Shown piece after piece: positions 8,658-16,342 of a stretch of DNA of 64,000 nt; the first letter of the stretch is position 1, and each line of letters begins with the position of its first letter. The notes under the pieces were generated by a model that saw nothing but the letters and a program-made list of their open reading frames with translations, did not search any database and was not told the DNA's origin. This stretch comes from an uncultured Candidatus Saccharibacteria bacterium (GTDB lineage Bacteria > Patescibacteriota > Saccharimonadia > Saccharimonadales > Saccharimonadaceae): NCBI GenBank assembly GCA_938018005.1, contig CALIJG010000020.1, positions 216,592-280,591 on the forward strand, in the 5' to 3' direction. The translations under genes and the position numbers were made by a program.

Positions 8658-9251
8658 CTAATAACGCTTCCTGTACTCTGCCGTTGCGAGCAGTTTGCGC
8701 AGCTGGGCTACCTCATGCGTGTCGACTGGTTGGTCATTGATGCCCATTTGGCGCTCGAGTTTTTGGTTTGCTAGTTCGTTCTTGAGATGATCTACCGTTG
8801 CAGGCGCGCGCTCGTATGCTTCCTCTGGTGGCAGATTCCTGCCAATGGTCAATTCTTTTGGTATTTTACGCTGAGATTCGCTCCCCTGCGGTGTATCAAA
8901 TCGCCGCACCACACCATCCTCAAGGTGATAGCGAAAACGGTCGCCACCCCGCTCGCTAAGGCTAATTATTCGGTCCTGCGTGCCATCATCTAGCGTTGCC
9001 GATTCGGTCAGGATCGTGACCGTTCTCTCACCCTGTGTTGCATACAGCAAGACTCTCGACTTCACGCGGTCAGTGCGAACCGTGTGATCGTATGTATTCG
9101 CTTCACCAGCAAACCGCAGCAGCGTCTCCTGCACTAAGTCGTCAAAATCTGCCGCTGCCTGTGCCTTCTCCTCCTTGGAGAGCCGCTCAGCAAACTGCCC
9201 TACCGTAGCGATTTTCTCTTGATTGTTTGTTCCGGGCTGCTCGTGTGCCAT
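8658..9251 (-). CDS. Hypothetical protein, paralogous family (C), behind a GA-repeat promoter
   Basis: 197 residues, soluble and charged. It shares with the protein at 7131-7745 the C-terminal RQMGINDQPVDTHEVAQLRKLL signature and an N-terminal Gln/Ala-rich helix. AACAGAGGTATACC immediately precedes the ATG. Its promoter region carries nine GA dinucleotides between a TTGACT -35 and a CATTAT -10, so expression may vary with repeat number. Function unknown. Confidence 0.7.
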   Translation of the reverse strand: MAHEQPGTNNQEKIATVGQFAERLSKEEKAQAAADFDDLVQETLLRFAGEANTYDHTVRTDRVKSRVLLYATQGERTVTILTESATLDDGTQDRIISLSERGGDRFRYHLEDGVVRRFDTPQGSESQRKIPKELTIGRNLPPEEAYERAPATVDHLKNELANQKLERQMGINDQPVDTHEVAQLRKLLATAEYRKRY

Positions 9252-9284
9252 GGTATACCTCTGTTATGTTATATACTATGACAC

Positions 9285-9320
9285 CTATAATGCTCTCTCT
9301 CTCTCTCTCTGAAAGTCAAC
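9285..9320 (-). promoter_or_regulatory. Promoter with (GA)9 tract in the -35/-10 spacer, possibly phase-variable
   Basis: Read on the minus strand: TTGACT, then TTC, nine AG dinucleotides (9293-9310), then CATTAT. The spacer is 21 nt, longer than the optimal 17. Loss of two repeats would give 17. The same layout with seven repeats occurs at 63117-63149. Confidence 0.5.
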
Positions 9321-9352
9321 CGATCAAATCAAGAACATGTCTTTGCTATGCC

Positions 9353-9386
9353 AAAAACCACCCATCAGCTGGGTGGTTTCTTGTTG
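9353..9386 (-). terminator. Rho-independent terminator of rplU
   Basis: On the minus strand ACCACCC-AGCTGAT-GGGTGGT is followed by a T-rich run (TTTTTGG), 22 bp beyond the rplU stop. Confidence 0.8.
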
Positions 9387-9407
9387 CTATTGCTCAATAC
9401 ACCGTGA

Positions 9408-9713
9408 TTATTTGATCGATGTGATCATAATGCGGCTGTATTGCTGGCGGTGGCCACGCTCTTTGTGGACGCGCTTCTTGGCTTTGTAGCGAATGACGCG
9501 GATTTTGTCGCCCTTAACGAGCGCTTCTACGACCTCGGCCTTGACCTTGACGCCTGCAACGTGCGGCGTACCAACAGTGGTCGTCTCGCCATCGATGGTC
9601 AGGAGTGCATCGGCTTCGAGCGCTTTTGTGCCGTCCGGGAGGCGGTCCACCAGGAGGGTCTCTTTTTCGGCGACGAGATACTGCTTGCCGCCAAGCTGAA
9701 TGACTGCTTTCAT
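9408..9713 (-). CDS. rplU: 50S ribosomal protein bL21
   Basis: 101 residues starting MKAVIQLGGKQYLVAEKETL, with the C-terminal KKRVHKERGHRQQYSRIMI RNA-binding stretch. AAGGAATCAG precedes the ATG. The usual partner rpmA (bL27) is not downstream: a terminator follows at once, so rplU is transcribed without it. Confidence 0.97.
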   Translation of the reverse strand: MKAVIQLGGKQYLVAEKETLLVDRLPDGTKALEADALLTIDGETTTVGTPHVAGVKVKAEVVEALVKGDKIRVIRYKAKKRVHKERGHRQQYSRIMITSIK

Positions 9714-9787
9714 CTGATTCCTTATAATTATTAATACTTCCGACTGATTGTAGCAGAGACGGCGGTGGATGTCAAAGTTGGTGTATT

Positions 9788-10231
9788 CTAACTGTCATTA
9801 CTCACCAGCCGCTGCACCACCGCTGGCAGCTCTGCCTCGGTGCGCCACACCTCCGCCTGGGTGGCGATGAGCTGGTCGCTGAGGTAGCTCTGCTGGCCCA
9901 CGCTGTGGTGCTGCGCCAGGGCGATTGGCTTGCCCAGCGCCAGTGCCGCCCCTACCTCCATAAGCATCCCCTCGCTGCGCCGTGGCGATGCTTGGACTAC
10001 TAGCACCATGTCGTACTGGGGTAGTACGCTCAGCGCACGGCGGACAAACTCACCTGGTGTATGGTAGCTAGGCCAGGCTGGGTCGAAGAGATTGCAATAC
10101 ACCGCGCAGCCCACCTGCTCGAGCGCTGCCACCACTGTGCGCATCCGAGCGCGCACCACTGCCTCGTCCTCACCAGTAAAGGCGTAGGAGCAAAAGACAG
10201 CGGGCGGGGTGGTTGGTGGCGTGGAGTTCAT
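9788..10231 (-). CDS. Nucleoside 2-deoxyribosyltransferase-like protein
   Basis: 147 residues. FCSYAFTGEDEAVVRARM at the N-terminus and SEGMLMEVGAALALGKPI (residues ~87-104) match the deoxyribosyltransferase fold, in which the Glu of the EVG/EIG motif is the nucleophile. Such proteins cleave N-glycosidic bonds of (deoxy)nucleosides or nucleotides. A second protein of this fold is fused to a MazG-like domain at 14793-15551. A -10 TATACT six bases before the ATG suggests a leaderless mRNA. Confidence 0.75.
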   Translation of the reverse strand: MNSTPPTTPPAVFCSYAFTGEDEAVVRARMRTVVAALEQVGCAVYCNLFDPAWPSYHTPGEFVRRALSVLPQYDMVLVVQASPRRSEGMLMEVGAALALGKPIALAQHHSVGQQSYLSDQLIATQAEVWRTEAELPAVVQRLVSNDS

Positions 10232-10237
10232 ATATAT

Positions 10238-10243
10238 AGTATA
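10238..10243 (-). promoter_or_regulatory. -10 box TATACT, leaderless spacing
   Basis: TATACT, six bases (ATATAT), then the ATG at 10231. No SD-like sequence fits between them. Confidence 0.55.
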
Positions 10244-10360
10244 CGCTACTACGGCACTGGGTTATATCCTGTTATTTTTCACGATTTTTGCCTCTGTTGC
10301 GGGCCAGTTTTTCACAAATCTTATTTCACATCCTGTCATATCTATGCTACGCTGGGTAGT

Positions 10361-11143
10361 ATGAGTATGAAGAGACTCGTGTATGGCATAGCTGGTACAA
10401 TGATCGTCTTCGCAGGCGCGGGCGTCATCGTAGCAGCCCAGCCAAAGAGTGGTTCGTCAGCGCCTGCATACAATGCAACGAGTGCAACAACCGGTGGGCA
10501 TATGGCCAAGGCATTAGCACCGTCCGACCAGCCATCCGCGCAGACACTCGCCCAGCGCAACCAAGCCATCAAGATAATCATCGCTTCCAATGCTTCTCCC
10601 AAGGCCATCAAGCCAGCGTCGAAGCCCAGTGAGACACCAACGCCAACGCCAGCCGCAGAGCAAAAGCCAACTGCAACCAACGGCGCTTCGACTGGCTCGA
10701 ACACACGCTCGAATAGCAACGCCCAAAAGAGCAATCCATCGAATAATAAGTCAAATTCTAACTCCAACGTGCCATCACCGGAGTTTGTTGACCGTGTCTT
10801 TGCAACGGTCAACAAGGAACGGGCAGCACGTTCGCTCGGTATGGTGCAACGCATTGAGCAAATCAACACGAGCTCGCGTGCTCAGTCGGCCTACAATGCG
10901 CAAATCAACCAACTCAGCCACGAGGGCGGGACAGATCGCCTCAAGCAGCACTATACTTGCCGCGCCAGTGGTGAGATTCTTGAGCTCGTGCCGATCTCGT
11001 ACAATGAGCAACAAGCCACGGATGTATGGATCAATTCCCCGCCACACAACAAGATCATGTTCTCAAGTGACTACGACAAAGCTGGCATTGGCCTAACGCA
11101 AAAAGGCGATCAATATTACATTGCCATGCAGTTCTGCCGCTAG
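10361..11143 (+). CDS. Secreted CAP-domain (SCP/Tpx-1) protein
   Basis: 260 residues from the ATG at 10361 (a second ATG lies two codons in). Residues ~3-27 form a single hydrophobic segment after KR, a signal peptide or anchor. Then comes a low-complexity Pro/Thr/Ser/Asn linker (~45-130) and a C-terminal CAP domain: VFATVNKERAARSLG, NQLSHEGG, ASGEILE, WINSPPHNKIMFSSDYDKAG and GDQYYIAMQFC. In bacteria such domains are typically extracellular. The target is unknown. It could act at the contact with a host cell, which is inference only. Confidence 0.88.
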   Translation: MSMKRLVYGIAGTMIVFAGAGVIVAAQPKSGSSAPAYNATSATTGGHMAKALAPSDQPSAQTLAQRNQAIKIIIASNASPKAIKPASKPSETPTPTPAAEQKPTATNGASTGSNTRSNSNAQKSNPSNNKSNSNSNVPSPEFVDRVFATVNKERAARSLGMVQRIEQINTSSRAQSAYNAQINQLSHEGGTDRLKQHYTCRASGEILELVPISYNEQQATDVWINSPPHNKIMFSSDYDKAGIGLTQKGDQYYIAMQFCR

Positions 11144-11156
11144 GAGAGGATAAGGC

Positions 11157-11226
11157 AACCCTCTATCTGAGAGAAACACTCGCTCAGAATAGAGAGAAAA
11201 GACCGGCCATTATAGCCGGTTTTTTG
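11157..11226 (+). terminator. 3' hairpins and rho-independent terminator of the CAP gene
   Basis: A first hairpin pairs CTCTATCTGAG with CTCAGAATAGAG (one bulge). A second, GACCGGC-CATTATA-GCCGGT, is followed by TTTTTTGC and ends the transcript. Confidence 0.8.
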
Positions 11227-11448
11227 CTTTCCCAGAAGAATGTTAATCTTCAGTTGAATCTAGAGATTCTTCTCAGTAACTTCACACACCTCTATCGTCC
11301 CTTCCTCTTCAACATTAAGAATTAATGACATTCCCCAAGTCGTGGCTCCAGCGCTAAAGCAAACACCGGCTGTGACAGCTAGTTATTGAGCCTACCTGTT
11401 TGAAGTGATCAAAGGCAGTTCACGCTAAGAAAGCGAAATCTTGAAGCT
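11227..11448. other. Intergenic, no gene seen
   Basis: Between the CAP-gene terminator and the end of the next minus-strand gene I see no ORF with coding character, no tRNA and no strong inverted repeat. Confidence 0.5.
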
Positions 11449-12051
11449 TCACAAATTACTTCGATTTGCATCAAGTGTGTCAAGCGATTCTGCTCTATTC
11501 AGAACCTTCCAGAGCTGCTGCACTTCTGCCTCACTGACCACTTGGTCGCCTCGGCCGATCCGTTGGCTTTCGCCAATCGTGCGCATGACAGACTGACCAC
11601 TACAGGCTGAGCCGGCCAGCGAACGCACCACCCGCTGGCGATAGCCTTCTGTAATAATGCGGTAGCGCAGCCGCTTTGAGCCACTCACCAAGCTAACCTC
11701 ATGCGCTGTGGTAGCAATCGCATTATCGCTTGCGTTTGGCTGCACTGGCTCGCGCCAAAATGTCGCCGTCTCAATATCGACTAGCAGATTCGAGCCATCA
11801 TGATATGGTGCCATGAGCATGAGGATGGCACGGCTTTGGTTCGGAAACAGAGGTGACTTGGTTTCTTTTGCTGACGCGGCATTGTCCATTCGGTAGCCAT
11901 ATACATCAACCGTATCGGCAAATTTCGTCATCATATGCAAAGCAATCTGGCTCAGCTGCACCACTGCAGCCGCTTGGTCGGCCGCAGTCACTCGTTCGCG
12001 CGGAGTGCTATATAAGGTGGAGAATGCTTCTTGGGCTTGAGTTCGTGTCAT
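11449..12051 (-). CDS. Hypothetical protein, paralogous family (D)
   Basis: 200 residues, soluble. The N-terminal helix (AADQAAAVVQLSQIALHMMTKFADTVDVYG), the central YHDGSNLLVDIETATF strand pair and the C-terminal RGDQVVSEAEVQQLWKVLNRAES follow the same order as the paralogues at 7131-7745 and 8658-9251 (helix, beta-rich middle, then D-x-PVD/VVS-x-E-V-x-x-L helix). No catalytic motif recognised. No good SD, so the start codon is uncertain. Confidence 0.6.
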   Translation of the reverse strand: MTRTQAQEAFSTLYSTPRERVTAADQAAAVVQLSQIALHMMTKFADTVDVYGYRMDNAASAKETKSPLFPNQSRAILMLMAPYHDGSNLLVDIETATFWREPVQPNASDNAIATTAHEVSLVSGSKRLRYRIITEGYRQRVVRSLAGSACSGQSVMRTIGESQRIGRGDQVVSEAEVQQLWKVLNRAESLDTLDANRSNL

Positions 12052-12275
12052 TCATCTGTCTTTTCTGTCGCAGCAAGCGACGCATTATATTAGCAATAAA
12101 ACAGGGGGCATCTCGATGATTGAATAATATCGCATTCTCTTCCCCACCTTCTCTGAAGTACTGCAAAATGCCCTAGATTTAGCCTTTTAGAGCTGATAGA
12201 ATTAACGGCTATCTACTCCATTTATTGAAGGCAAATCGGTGCAAGAGAAGGCGAAGCTTTGCAGCTCAGCCTATA

Positions 12276-12758
12276 CTATTCGATTGTCTTCTCAAACACC
12301 GTTGTGTTATAGATCGTTGCGCCCTTGTGGAGATAAAAGTGATGGGCTGCTTGGCGCTTAGGGTTGGAGGTAAAGGTGAGCTTGGTCGCACCATGTTGCT
12401 GGCCCCAGCTTAGCATCGCATCCCACAGCCGCGAGCCAACCCCCTTACCCTGCACTGAGGGGTCGGTCACGAAATCATCGAGGTAGATCTTGCGCCCAGC
12501 AATCGGCCCCACCAACAGGGCGAGCGTTGCCATGCCTACTACCTTACCATCAAGACGAGCCAGGAGCAGAACTTGATTCTCAGCAGCGATCACCGCTTCT
12601 AGCGCCTGACGCAAAGCGTCCATCGCCGCTGTATCATAGGTAATTGGAGTAGTTGGCGCGGTTGTTCCGGCTTGGTGCAGCACATCGCCCAGTGCTGCGA
12701 TTGCCGCCACATCAGCCTGGCTGACGGCGGTTGCCTGTTCGATTATGAGTTCTTCCAT
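12276..12758 (-). CDS. GNAT-family N-acetyltransferase
   Basis: 160 residues. Motif A is DPSVQGKGVGSRLWDAML (Q/R-x-x-G-x-G/A, acetyl-CoA pyrophosphate loop) near residues 98-115, with a following HHFYLHKGATIYNTTVF C-terminal segment. The substrate cannot be told. Transcribed divergently from the phosphotransacetylase-like gene with only 20 bp between the two start codons. Both appear leaderless. Confidence 0.85.
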   Translation of the reverse strand: MEELIIEQATAVSQADVAAIAALGDVLHQAGTTAPTTPITYDTAAMDALRQALEAVIAAENQVLLLARLDGKVVGMATLALLVGPIAGRKIYLDDFVTDPSVQGKGVGSRLWDAMLSWGQQHGATKLTFTSNPKRQAAHHFYLHKGATIYNTTVFEKTIE

Positions 12759-12778
12759 ATATCGATTATACTACAAGT
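12759..12778. promoter_or_regulatory. 20-bp divergent promoter with overlapping -10 boxes
   Basis: The entire intergenic region holds TATACT (plus, 12767-12772) six bases before the ATG at 12779, and TATAAT (minus, 12765-12770) six bases before the ATG at 12758. The hexamers share four bases, so one polymerase should exclude the other. Any -35 elements must lie within the opposing coding sequences. Confidence 0.65.
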
Positions 12779-13732
12779 ATGAATCAGCGTATACTCACCC
12801 TACGTGATGCGCTCGCCACTCACCCGCCGCGCATCGCCTACCCAGAAGGCACCAACCCCATTATCCTTAGCGCCGTACGTCAGCTGGCCGATTGGCACGC
12901 CGCTCGGCCTGTGCTTGTTGTAGATAGCCCAACTGCTGTCAAGCAGACTGCTGCCGATGCAGGTGTCTCGCTTAATGGCATCGAGATTATGACAGTACCC
13001 CACCAACACGATACTGCATCGGCAAATACCACTAACACGCCACCCCTTACCCCACTCACCTACGCAGCTCAGCTGCTTCACGATGGCACGTTTGATGCTA
13101 TGGTGGCTGGCATTGACCACCCCACCACTGCGGTATTGCGGGCTGCGCTGAAGGTTGTTGGCTTAGCACCCGGAGTGCGCTATGCATCGAGTTTCTTCGT
13201 GATGGATATGCCCCACTTCGCTGGCGGGGAGAATGGCCTGCTTATCTTTGCCGACTGCGGGATGAACATCACACCAGATGCCGCTGGCCTAGCCACCATT
13301 GCTAGAGCCAGCGCCTTGAGTGCCACCCGTCTTGGCTGGCAGCCCCGCGTTGCGCTGCTTTCCTACTCGACGCTCGGTAGTGCTGGTGGCCAAAGTGTCG
13401 AAACAATTCGCCACGCTCTTGCAGAAGTACAAGCCCATCAGCCAGAACTCCGTATCGATGGTGAGCTCCAGCTTGACGCCGCTCTTGTCCCCGCCATTGG
13501 CCACAAAAAAGCCCCTACCAGCCCTGTCGCTGGCCAAGCCAACGTCCTCGTTTTCCCCGATCTCAACTCTGGCAACATTGCCTACAAGCTCGCCGAACAC
13601 CTGGCTGGTGGTCATGCCTACGGCCCTATTCTGCAAGGCTTCGCACGGCCAATCAGCGACCTATCGCGTGGCTCGAGCGTTGATGATGTGATTGGCGCGA
13701 GCTTAATCGTTGGTAGTATGGCTACTGAATAA
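12779..13732 (+). CDS. pta: Phosphate acetyl/butyryltransferase family protein
   Basis: 317 residues, the length of a single PTA_PTB domain. Starts MNQRILTLRDALATHPPRIAYPEGTN. Conserved features include GTFDAMVAGIDHPTTAVLRAALKVVG (~100-125), SSFFVMDMP, DCGMNITPDAAGLATIA, ALLSYSTLGSAGG and the C-terminal NVLVFPDLNSGNIAYKLAEHLAG with YGPILQGFARPISDLSRGSS. Would convert acetyl-CoA and phosphate to acetyl phosphate. No ackA is seen in this window. A 22-bp perfect palindrome spans the stop codon. Confidence 0.9.
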   Translation: MNQRILTLRDALATHPPRIAYPEGTNPIILSAVRQLADWHAARPVLVVDSPTAVKQTAADAGVSLNGIEIMTVPHQHDTASANTTNTPPLTPLTYAAQLLHDGTFDAMVAGIDHPTTAVLRAALKVVGLAPGVRYASSFFVMDMPHFAGGENGLLIFADCGMNITPDAAGLATIARASALSATRLGWQPRVALLSYSTLGSAGGQSVETIRHALAEVQAHQPELRIDGELQLDAALVPAIGHKKAPTSPVAGQANVLVFPDLNSGNIAYKLAEHLAGGHAYGPILQGFARPISDLSRGSSVDDVIGASLIVGSMATE

Positions 13733-13748
13733 ATTGCGCAATTTATTC
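13727..13748. repeat. 22-bp perfect palindrome across the pta stop codon
   Basis: AATAAATTGCGCAATTTATT and one further base on each side read identically on both strands. The TAA stop sits at 13730-13732 inside it. There is no T-run on either side, so it is not a standard terminator. It could be a hairpin or a protein binding site. Confidence 0.5.
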
Positions 13749-14189
13749 ACGCAGGCTGGTGATTTCTTGCTTGCTTTTTGCAATCGTTTTCTTTGTCGTG
13801 TTCACTTCGTGCCCTCTTTTCTGTGGTGATTATCTTGGTTCACGTATCAATTTGCTGCTGCGCCAGAGCACTTTTTGTCGTTTACTTTTCCTGCCGCAGT
13901 GCAGGTAGATGAGCCGGTTTTTTTGGTTGCATATTGCAAGTAAAGTGCCTGTCTTTGCGTCGTTCTCATGCTCTCTGGTAGTGAGAAATCAAGGTTCGAG
14001 ACGACACTAGTTGCCATTCTCCTATACAATGATATTGAATATATTTAAATAAAATTCAATATTATATTTTATCATAAGTACGCATTCTCCCACCTACCAT
14101 ACCATCAATATTCAGTCATGTATTAATCATGGTGAATAAAATTAATGTTCGATTCATAAAAATAACAGTGGTAGGAGTTGCACAAAATC
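13749..14189. other. AT-rich intergenic region, no gene seen
   Basis: About 440 bp with AT content rising toward the right end. It contains a short hairpin (ATATTGAAT/ATTCAATAT, ~14032-14075). A 60-codon minus-strand frame (13847-14029) has no SD and no protein-like composition and is not called. Confidence 0.4.
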
Positions 14190-14744
14190 TTATCTATGAG
14201 ATTGTAAAAATTCGCGCACTGCTGCAATTGGTTTAATAATGCGATACGTCGCTGCATCTTCTTCTGGCGATAACTCAGCGCGCGTCCGGCCATTGTAGCC
14301 ATCTGGGCAAAATATTTTGTCCCAACCAAAGCCACCATCACCTCGCGGATGTGCTGCGATACTACCAGGTAGCTCACCGCGAAAAATATGCATTTCGTGG
14401 CCATCATAGTAACCAAACATACCTACCGCCAGTGCCGATCGATCATCAAATCCATCAAGCATGCGGCATAATTTTTCCAGCCCATCTGGCGCTTCGACGA
14501 AGAACTTAATGAATGGGCCAGGCAATCCATTCAGTGCTGCAAACCCCAGCGACACATCTTCCACAAGAACTGGCCGCTGGGCAATTTCATACGCTTCACG
14601 CACTTTGTGTCGAACAACCTCCTCAGGCGAGGACGATTGAATCTCTACCAAATCAATCTTGCGATGCTCCAGCGGCATATCAAGCATGCACGCGAGATAG
14701 TCGGCCTTGTGCTGGTTACCCGTGATGAATAGTGGTTGCTGCAT
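14190..14744 (-). CDS. rdgB: Non-canonical purine NTP pyrophosphatase (RdgB/HAM1 family)
   Basis: 184 residues from the ATG at 14744, which has AAGGAAG upstream. An in-frame ATG 30 bases earlier lacks an SD. ITGNQHKADYLACML (residues 6-20) is a variant of the family's SGNxxK motif. VLVEDVSLGFAALNGLPGPFIKFF contains the conserved D-x-S-L and GLPG elements, and HPRGDGGFGWDKIFCPDGY and AELSPEEDA match the C-terminal half. Hydrolyses ITP/dITP/XTP to monophosphates. First of a cluster of nucleotide-handling genes. Confidence 0.88.
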   Translation of the reverse strand: MQQPLFITGNQHKADYLACMLDMPLEHRKIDLVEIQSSSPEEVVRHKVREAYEIAQRPVLVEDVSLGFAALNGLPGPFIKFFVEAPDGLEKLCRMLDGFDDRSALAVGMFGYYDGHEMHIFRGELPGSIAAHPRGDGGFGWDKIFCPDGYNGRTRAELSPEEDAATYRIIKPIAAVREFLQSHR

Positions 14745-14792
14745 GATACTTCCTTTGTATATATTATCACTCAATACTTCTTGTCTAGTCTT

Positions 14793-15551
14793 TTAGCTAG
14801 CTATATTTTTTAATGCACCAATAATCTCAGATTCATCTCTTACTACCACAACATGCGGTAGAGTCAAGAACCAGGGCTGTTCATTATGAACAACAATGAT
14901 TGGCTTATCAAGCGCCATTGCCATACCAACCTCATATCTTGCACTTTCTTGGTCAGGTTCCCACAGATATATAAGTACATCTGCTTCAGCAATTGCTCTC
15001 TTTTCATCCATTGGAGAAAATCGTGACTGATCATCGCGATAGTTTCGAAACCAATCACAAGGGATGGTATAGCCTGCAGATTCAAGCATTGTTGCCACAC
15101 GATTAGCTCGCGAGAGATCTTTCCCAGCGCAATATATCCTTGGGGTGCTCCTCTTCTCCTCCCGATATTTCTCTGGCTGCGCTCGAAAAACCTCGACCCA
15201 TTTGCTATCTTCCGCTAGGTCGTTGTACGCAATATAATAGCGTTTTTGAAAGCCGCCAGCATGTGCAGCTTTGCGCGCCACTGCGTCTTGCACCTGCTGA
15301 GGTGAAAAGCCAAAATCACCGCGCAGTGCATCGAGAACAGCCTGCACATCCGCCAGCTCCTGCAGCGCCTCTTCTAGCCTATCATCGCCCAGTGGAATTT
15401 CGTTTGCTTCCTCATGAATCTTGCGCTGTAACTCACGGCGATACGCCGCGCGATCCAATTGATGATACTCCGTATGGAGCACCTGCGGGTCGGCCTTGCA
15501 TTTCTCGACAACCTTGTCACGTACGAGCTTTTCGAGATAGAATCGCACCAT
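14793..15551 (-). CDS. MazG-like pyrophosphohydrolase / deoxyribosyltransferase-like fusion
   Basis: 252 residues from the ATG at 15551, behind AAGGAGG. Residues ~1-90 (EKLVRDKVVEKC, EEANEIPLGDDRLEEALQELADVQAVL) look like an all-alpha MazG/PRA-PH NTP pyrophosphohydrolase with the E-x-x-E...E-x-x-D metal-site layout. Residues ~130-252 (RIYCAGKDLSRANRVATMLE, ADVLIYLWEPDQESARYEVGMAMALDKPIIVV) match the deoxyribosyltransferase fold with the catalytic-type Glu in YEVG. The fusion links nucleotide pyrophosphate cleavage to glycosidic-bond chemistry. Substrate unknown. Confidence 0.78.
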   Translation of the reverse strand: MVRFYLEKLVRDKVVEKCKADPQVLHTEYHQLDRAAYRRELQRKIHEEANEIPLGDDRLEEALQELADVQAVLDALRGDFGFSPQQVQDAVARKAAHAGGFQKRYYIAYNDLAEDSKWVEVFRAQPEKYREEKRSTPRIYCAGKDLSRANRVATMLESAGYTIPCDWFRNYRDDQSRFSPMDEKRAIAEADVLIYLWEPDQESARYEVGMAMALDKPIIVVHNEQPWFLTLPHVVVVRDESEIIGALKNIAS

Positions 15552-15642
15552 TGCTTTATCCTCCTTGCCTGTTGGTTGTTGGGTTCCTTTTGGGTTTATA
15601 TAGCCTACTATCAAAAATTGCTATTATCTCACAAGTATTTCA

Positions 15643-16152
15643 TCATGAATTTTGTTCACCACCATTCATGGGACTATCTTCACTTGCACTTTGCAACTCA
15701 TCGCGTAGACGCATCCATATCTTGCCAAGCTCATTACGCCCAGCATGGTCGCTACCCCAACCCCAAAAGCTGTCATCGTCATTCATCTCCACAATATATC
15801 GATCGCCCGATGCAATGAGTGTCTCGCGCACAAGATCGTGCTGAGCAAGCTTGCAGCGTACAATTTCTTCCATAATTGCCACCTTTTTATCGTCCCAATT
15901 GGGATCTTCCTCAGCCTTATGCTGGTTGGCAAAATCAGACGCTACGCGCGGCGAGCGGCATAAGCGCACCTGCTCAGCCCGAGCTGGATTGGTATCAAAA
16001 AAATGCGCTGCTTGGTAGGCATGTTCGCTCGTAGGGTACAGCACGCCGCGCCACTCAACCTGGCATGGTGCGAAGTTATCAAAGACATACCAGCCATCTA
16101 GAAAGAAGCCAGCTATGGTTGATTCGTTGTGTGTATTGCCCGTCATATTCAT
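15643..16152 (-). CDS. NADAR domain protein (YbiA-like)
   Basis: 169 residues. YVFDNFAPCQVEWRGVLYPTSEHAYQAAHF (~22-52) is the NADAR signature, and SDHAGRNELGKIWMRLRDEL its C-terminal part. Members are N-glycosidases acting on ADP-ribose-linked or riboflavin-pathway ribosyl compounds. Some reverse guanine ADP-ribosylation by DarT-type toxins. The neighbourhood of an ITPase and a MazG/deoxyribosyltransferase fusion suggests clearance of damaged nucleotides or NAD-derived products. Which reaction applies is not decidable here. Confidence 0.85.
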   Translation of the reverse strand: MNMTGNTHNESTIAGFFLDGWYVFDNFAPCQVEWRGVLYPTSEHAYQAAHFFDTNPARAEQVRLCRSPRVASDFANQHKAEEDPNWDDKKVAIMEEIVRCKLAQHDLVRETLIASGDRYIVEMNDDDSFWGWGSDHAGRNELGKIWMRLRDELQSASEDSPMNGGEQNS

Positions 16153-16342
16153 GATAGTAACTCTGTTATAGACTGATATCTAGTGTGATTTGCTCTTGTT
16201 GTTATTAATTTCTATTATTTACCATTTCTCCTTTCTAGAATCATATTTTTGAATCATAGTGCGATGTATTCAAATTATTCTATACGCTTATTTTCACTTG
16301 CATTTTGCAAGCTAGCTGATTAGGTGTGGCGTCGTATAATTC

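Noticed and set aside
13847..14029. 60-codon minus-strand frame after pta
   Set aside because: No SD, no recognisable motif, located in AT-rich intergenic DNA.
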